Positions 61,273-64,000 of a stretch of 64,000 nt of DNA are shown here, piece by piece. The DNA is taken from assembly GCA_001515945.1 (NCBI GenBank), contig LOER01000022.1:1-64000 (forward strand), in the 5' to 3' direction. The DNA is from Desulfitibacter sp. BRH_c19 (GTDB lineage: Bacteria; Bacillota; DSM-16504; Desulfitibacterales; Desulfitibacteraceae). The stretch's first letter is position 1. Each line of letters opens with the position of its first letter. The notes under the pieces are model-generated. The model saw nothing but the letters and a program-made list of their open reading frames with translations, made no database searches and was not told where the DNA came from. The position numbers were made by a program, and so were the translations under genes.

Positions 61273-62649
61273 TTGAGTTATAGAGATTGGTTTGCAAATT
61301 ATAAGAACGTACTTTTAGGTGTTTTAGCGGCACTTTTAATCGGTGCAGGTTTAATGTGGTATTCAGGAATAGGCAACAGGACTTATGCAATGGACAATGC
61401 CCTAGAAGCCAGATACCAAACAGCGTTTTTTGATTTGATTGATAGTACTGAAAATCTAGATGTACTCCTTGGAAAAGCACTTGCTTCAAACTCTAACAGC
61501 CACAATATAATAACCCTGTCAACAGCTTGGCATGAGGCGGAGAGAGCAAGAGGTAGTTTAGGTGAACTCCCATTAGAGATGCCATCTATGATGCGGAGTC
61601 AGCAATATATGGCACAGCTCGGTGACTTTTGTTACTCTTTAGCTACAAAGCTAGCTGATAATGTTGAAATAAGTGAACAAGAAAAGGAAACCTTAGAAGA
61701 ACTCCATGGTGAAACACGAACGATGCATAGAGAATTAAGGGAATTAACTACTTTAGCACAGGATAGAAAGTTTAGATTTGGAAATTTAACAAGTGACAAT
61801 CAGCAGCGCTTAACTCCAGAAACACAGAATGTGGTTGATGGTTTTGGCAAGATGGATGAGCGTCTTCAAGATGAAGTGCCAACTCTAACATATGATGGAC
61901 CATTTTCTGACCATGTTGTCAATATGGAACCAAGAGGGATAACCGGAAAGGAAGTCAGTCCACAGGAAGCAGCAAATATAGCCCAGGAATTCATGAGTGA
62001 ATTGGGTTATGATTTTGATACTAATAGAAGTGAATCATCAGAAGGAGATATTCCTATATATCATGTACAGTTTGGAGAAGCCGACCAAAGAGACGAAGCT
62101 GCAGGTGTAGGAATTAGCCAACAAGGCGGTCATGTAGTCTGGATGATAGTAGCAGATACTCCAGATGGCGAACAATTAGATAGGGGAGAAGCTTTTTCTA
62201 GGGCACAGGAGTTTGTTGATGATTTAGGTCTAGGTGAGTTTACTCCTATCGGTCATCTTGAAGAAGGAAACGAATTGCTGGTAAACCTAGCATTGGTGCA
62301 GGATGAGGTTATTATTTATCCTGATATGGTTCAGGTGACTATTTCTCTTGAAAATGGCAATATAATTGGCTATGATGCAGCAAAGTATTACACATCACAT
62401 ACAGAAAGAGATTTGCCTGAATCAGAAATTACTGAGGAAGAAGCAAGAGAAAAAGTTAACCATGAATTACAAATCGAAGAGGTTAGACTTGCTCTTATTC
62501 CGCTAAGCAATCTAGAAGAAAAATTGTGCTATGAAATACGAGGAACAATGGGCGAGGACATTTATTATGTATATATCAACGTAGAAACAGGTCAAGAAGA
62601 GATGGTACTCTTAGTTGTAGAGACGGAGGGTGGAACTAGAAGTATTTAG
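61273..62649 (+). CDS. ypeB: germination protein YpeB
   Basis: About 458 residues with one N-terminal membrane anchor (NVLLGVLAALLIGAGLMWY), a helical region (about 30-190) and tandem PepSY domains (SPQEAANIAQEFMSELGYD; EEAREKVNHELQIEEVRLAL). YpeB is needed for SleB assembly in the spore. TTG 61273 is preferred as GAGGTG (61261-61266) precedes it at good distance; GTG 61264 lies within that site. Ends with TAG and a terminator. Confidence 0.92.
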   Translation: MSYRDWFANYKNVLLGVLAALLIGAGLMWYSGIGNRTYAMDNALEARYQTAFFDLIDSTENLDVLLGKALASNSNSHNIITLSTAWHEAERARGSLGELPLEMPSMMRSQQYMAQLGDFCYSLATKLADNVEISEQEKETLEELHGETRTMHRELRELTTLAQDRKFRFGNLTSDNQQRLTPETQNVVDGFGKMDERLQDEVPTLTYDGPFSDHVVNMEPRGITGKEVSPQEAANIAQEFMSELGYDFDTNRSESSEGDIPIYHVQFGEADQRDEAAGVGISQQGGHVVWMIVADTPDGEQLDRGEAFSRAQEFVDDLGLGEFTPIGHLEEGNELLVNLALVQDEVIIYPDMVQVTISLENGNIIGYDAAKYYTSHTERDLPESEITEEEAREKVNHELQIEEVRLALIPLSNLEEKLCYEIRGTMGEDIYYVYINVETGQEEMVLLVVETEGGTRSI

Positions 62650-62659
62650 ATTATAAGTT

Positions 62660-62702
62660 AGGAAAAGGCCTCAGTTTTAAAAAGAGCTGAAGGCTTTTTC
62701 TA
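62660..62702 (+). terminator. terminator after ypeB
   Basis: GAAAAGGCCTCAG and CTGAAGGCTTTTTC pair around an A/T loop; the 3' arm ends in a T-run. Confidence 0.75.
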
Positions 62703-62855
62703 TTAAAGACTGCTTACCCCCAAAGAAGTAGCATTTTTTGCATGATATGAAGGATTAATACAAAAAAAATAGAAACATGAATATAGTTAACTGTTGAATA
62801 GATTTAGTGCCTTTGACATAAATAATAACAAAACATTTTTTGGGGAGTGAAAAGC

Positions 62856-63194
62856 ATGACAGGTTTACTAGTAAGATGGGTAATTAATGCTCTCGGTTTG
62901 ATTATAATTGCAAATATAATTCAGGGGATTAATTTACAGGGCTTTGGAGCAGCTTTAATTGCTATTTTAGTTTTAGGAATAGTAAATGCAATTATTAGAC
63001 CCATATTGTTATTACTTACTTTGCCAATAAATATTTTGACTTTGGGTCTCTTTACCTTTGTAATCAATGGTTTTATATTATTTATGGTGGCCTCTGTCGT
63101 AGATGGTTTTGAAATTTCAGGGATTTTAGCTGCTATTATTGGCACCATACTGCTCTCTTTAATTAGCGCTATTACCAATAAACTAGTGAAATAG
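62856..63194 (+). CDS. YvlD/phage-holin-4 family membrane protein
   Basis: A 112-residue protein with four hydrophobic segments. LGIVNAIIRPILLLLTLPIN and LTLGLFTFVINGFILFMVAS are the conserved core of the YvlD (holin family 4) group. Members are small membrane proteins linked to envelope stress; the function here is unknown. ATG 62856 follows GGGGAGTG. Confidence 0.85.
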   Translation: MTGLLVRWVINALGLIIIANIIQGINLQGFGAALIAILVLGIVNAIIRPILLLLTLPINILTLGLFTFVINGFILFMVASVVDGFEISGILAAIIGTILLSLISAITNKLVK

Positions 63195-63241
63195 TGTACC
63201 CTTAACAGTTGTTAAACACCTTCATAAAAGGAGCACAATAA

Positions 63242-64000
63242 ATGACAAATATTGATCTAACTAAATTCGAAAAAAAGATTGTATTAAGAAATATAACCAG
63301 AAAGGACATTGATTATATTATTGAGCTAGGAAGAATATGTTTTCCTAAAATGGAAACATGGACGCGGGGACATCTTGAGAGCCATTTAAAAATTTTTCCT
63401 GAGGGTCAATTTTGTGTTGAATATGAAGGACAAATTGTGGGATCATGTTCTAGTTTGATTGTTGATTTTGAAGAGTATGATGATCAGCATACTTTTGATG
63501 AAATTACTGACGATGGTTATATTACTAATCATGATTCAGAAGGCACAAATTTATATGGAATAGAAGTAATGGTGCATCCGGATTTTCGTAATATGAAAAT
63601 TGGCAAAAGGCTTTATGATGCTAGAAAAGATTTAGTCCAAGAACTGAACCTAAAAAGTATTATAATTGCAGGAAGAATTCCAAATTATCATTTACATGCT
63701 GATCAAATGACTCCAAGGCAATATGTAAAAGAAGTAAAAATTCATAACATTTTTGACCCTATATTAGGCTTTCAATTAAAAAATGACTTTGTAGTCAAGA
63801 GAGTAAATACCAATTACTTACCGGATGATGAACGCTCTCTAAATTATGCTATTCTTATGGAATGGTTCAATATTGATTATCGCCCTCAAACTAAAAAACA
63901 TTTTAAGACTGCATTCCCAGTAAGGGTATGCGTTATTCAATACATGATGAAAAGTATATCCTCTTTTGAGGAGTTAGCTAACCAATGTGAGTATTTTGTT
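63242..64000 (+). CDS. GNAT acetyltransferase, probably fused to nitrilase domain (3' end outside window)
   Basis: ATG 63242, after AAAGGAG, opens a frame that runs to the window end without a stop (253 codons). The visible part is a GNAT domain: IVLRNITRKDIDYIIELGRI, QFCVEYEGQIVGSCSS and the acetyl-CoA loop IEVMVHPDFRNMKIGKRLYDARK. The following HNIFDPILGFQLKNDF and PVRVCVIQYMMKSISSFEEL fit the start of a carbon-nitrogen hydrolase (nitrilase) domain, the arrangement of YhcX-like proteins. Substrate unknown. Confidence 0.85.
   Translation, partial: MTNIDLTKFEKKIVLRNITRKDIDYIIELGRICFPKMETWTRGHLESHLKIFPEGQFCVEYEGQIVGSCSSLIVDFEEYDDQHTFDEITDDGYITNHDSEGTNLYGIEVMVHPDFRNMKIGKRLYDARKDLVQELNLKSIIIAGRIPNYHLHADQMTPRQYVKEVKIHNIFDPILGFQLKNDFVVKRVNTNYLPDDERSLNYAILMEWFNIDYRPQTKKHFKTAFPVRVCVIQYMMKSISSFEELANQCEYFV

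Overview
The window is AT-rich DNA from an anaerobic, endospore-forming Firmicute of the Clostridia type. The evidence is SleB/YpeB spore-germination genes, purine-rich Shine-Dalgarno sites with many TTG/GTG starts, corrinoid-dependent methyltransferases, an ethanolamine-type microcompartment, and a bacterial pyrrolysine system in which PylS is split into PylSn and PylSc. I see no CRISPR array, rRNA operon, prophage or intact transposase. Species cannot be named from the sequence alone.

Layout. 1-6.8 kb: end of a class III aminotransferase, then a sigma-54 promoter driving a close homologue of 2-ketopropyl-CoM reductase/carboxylase, a divergent LarA-like protein and a sulfonate/taurine-type ABC importer whose binding protein looks circularly permuted. 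6.8-7.1 kb: a non-coding segment dense in inverted repeats. 7.1-12.9 kb: ArsM-like methyltransferase, sigma-54 activator, acetoacetate-type CoA-transferase, cupin, a thiolase stub, an isochorismatase-fold protein without its catalytic Cys, and a methyltransferase. 13-20.8 kb: Dpp/Opp peptide importer, amidohydrolase, RpiR regulator. 20.9-22 kb: MsrB-MsrA fusion with an in-frame UGA at the MsrA catalytic position (selenocysteine). 22-30.5 kb: TetR regulator divergent from a BCCT transporter and a non-Pyl MttB homologue (glycine-betaine type), histidine kinase, MFS exporter and small genes. 30.6-33.4 kb: CbiMQO-type Co/Ni importer with a Fur-family regulator. 33.5-43.3 kb: sigma-54 activator, an MttB with an in-frame UAG (pyrrolysine), LicA/LicB-like choline kinase and transporter genes, a third MttB-family protein and a HAD phosphatase. 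43.6-56 kb: a 14-gene ethanolamine utilisation/microcompartment operon. 56-60.6 kb: tRNA-Pyl, pylB-pylC-pylSn and, convergent to them, pylSc-pylD. 60.7-64 kb: sleB, ypeB, a YvlD-like membrane protein and a truncated GNAT/nitrilase gene.

How the parts fit. Five -24/-12 sigma-54 promoters (near 841, 35081, 38201, 41103 and 43499) and two sigma-54 activators suggest that quaternary-amine demethylation, choline-type uptake/phosphorylation, ethanolamine breakdown and the 2-KPCC-like cluster are induced catabolic modules. AGTCA/TGACT half-sites recur upstream of three of these promoters. The pyl genes supply the 22nd amino acid needed by the UAG-containing MttB, and the cobalt importer and EutT support the corrinoid enzymes. 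An attractive but unproven reading is that choline-like compounds are stripped of methyl groups by MttB-family enzymes and the ethanolamine left is consumed in the microcompartment. Both UAG and UGA are recoded within this one window.
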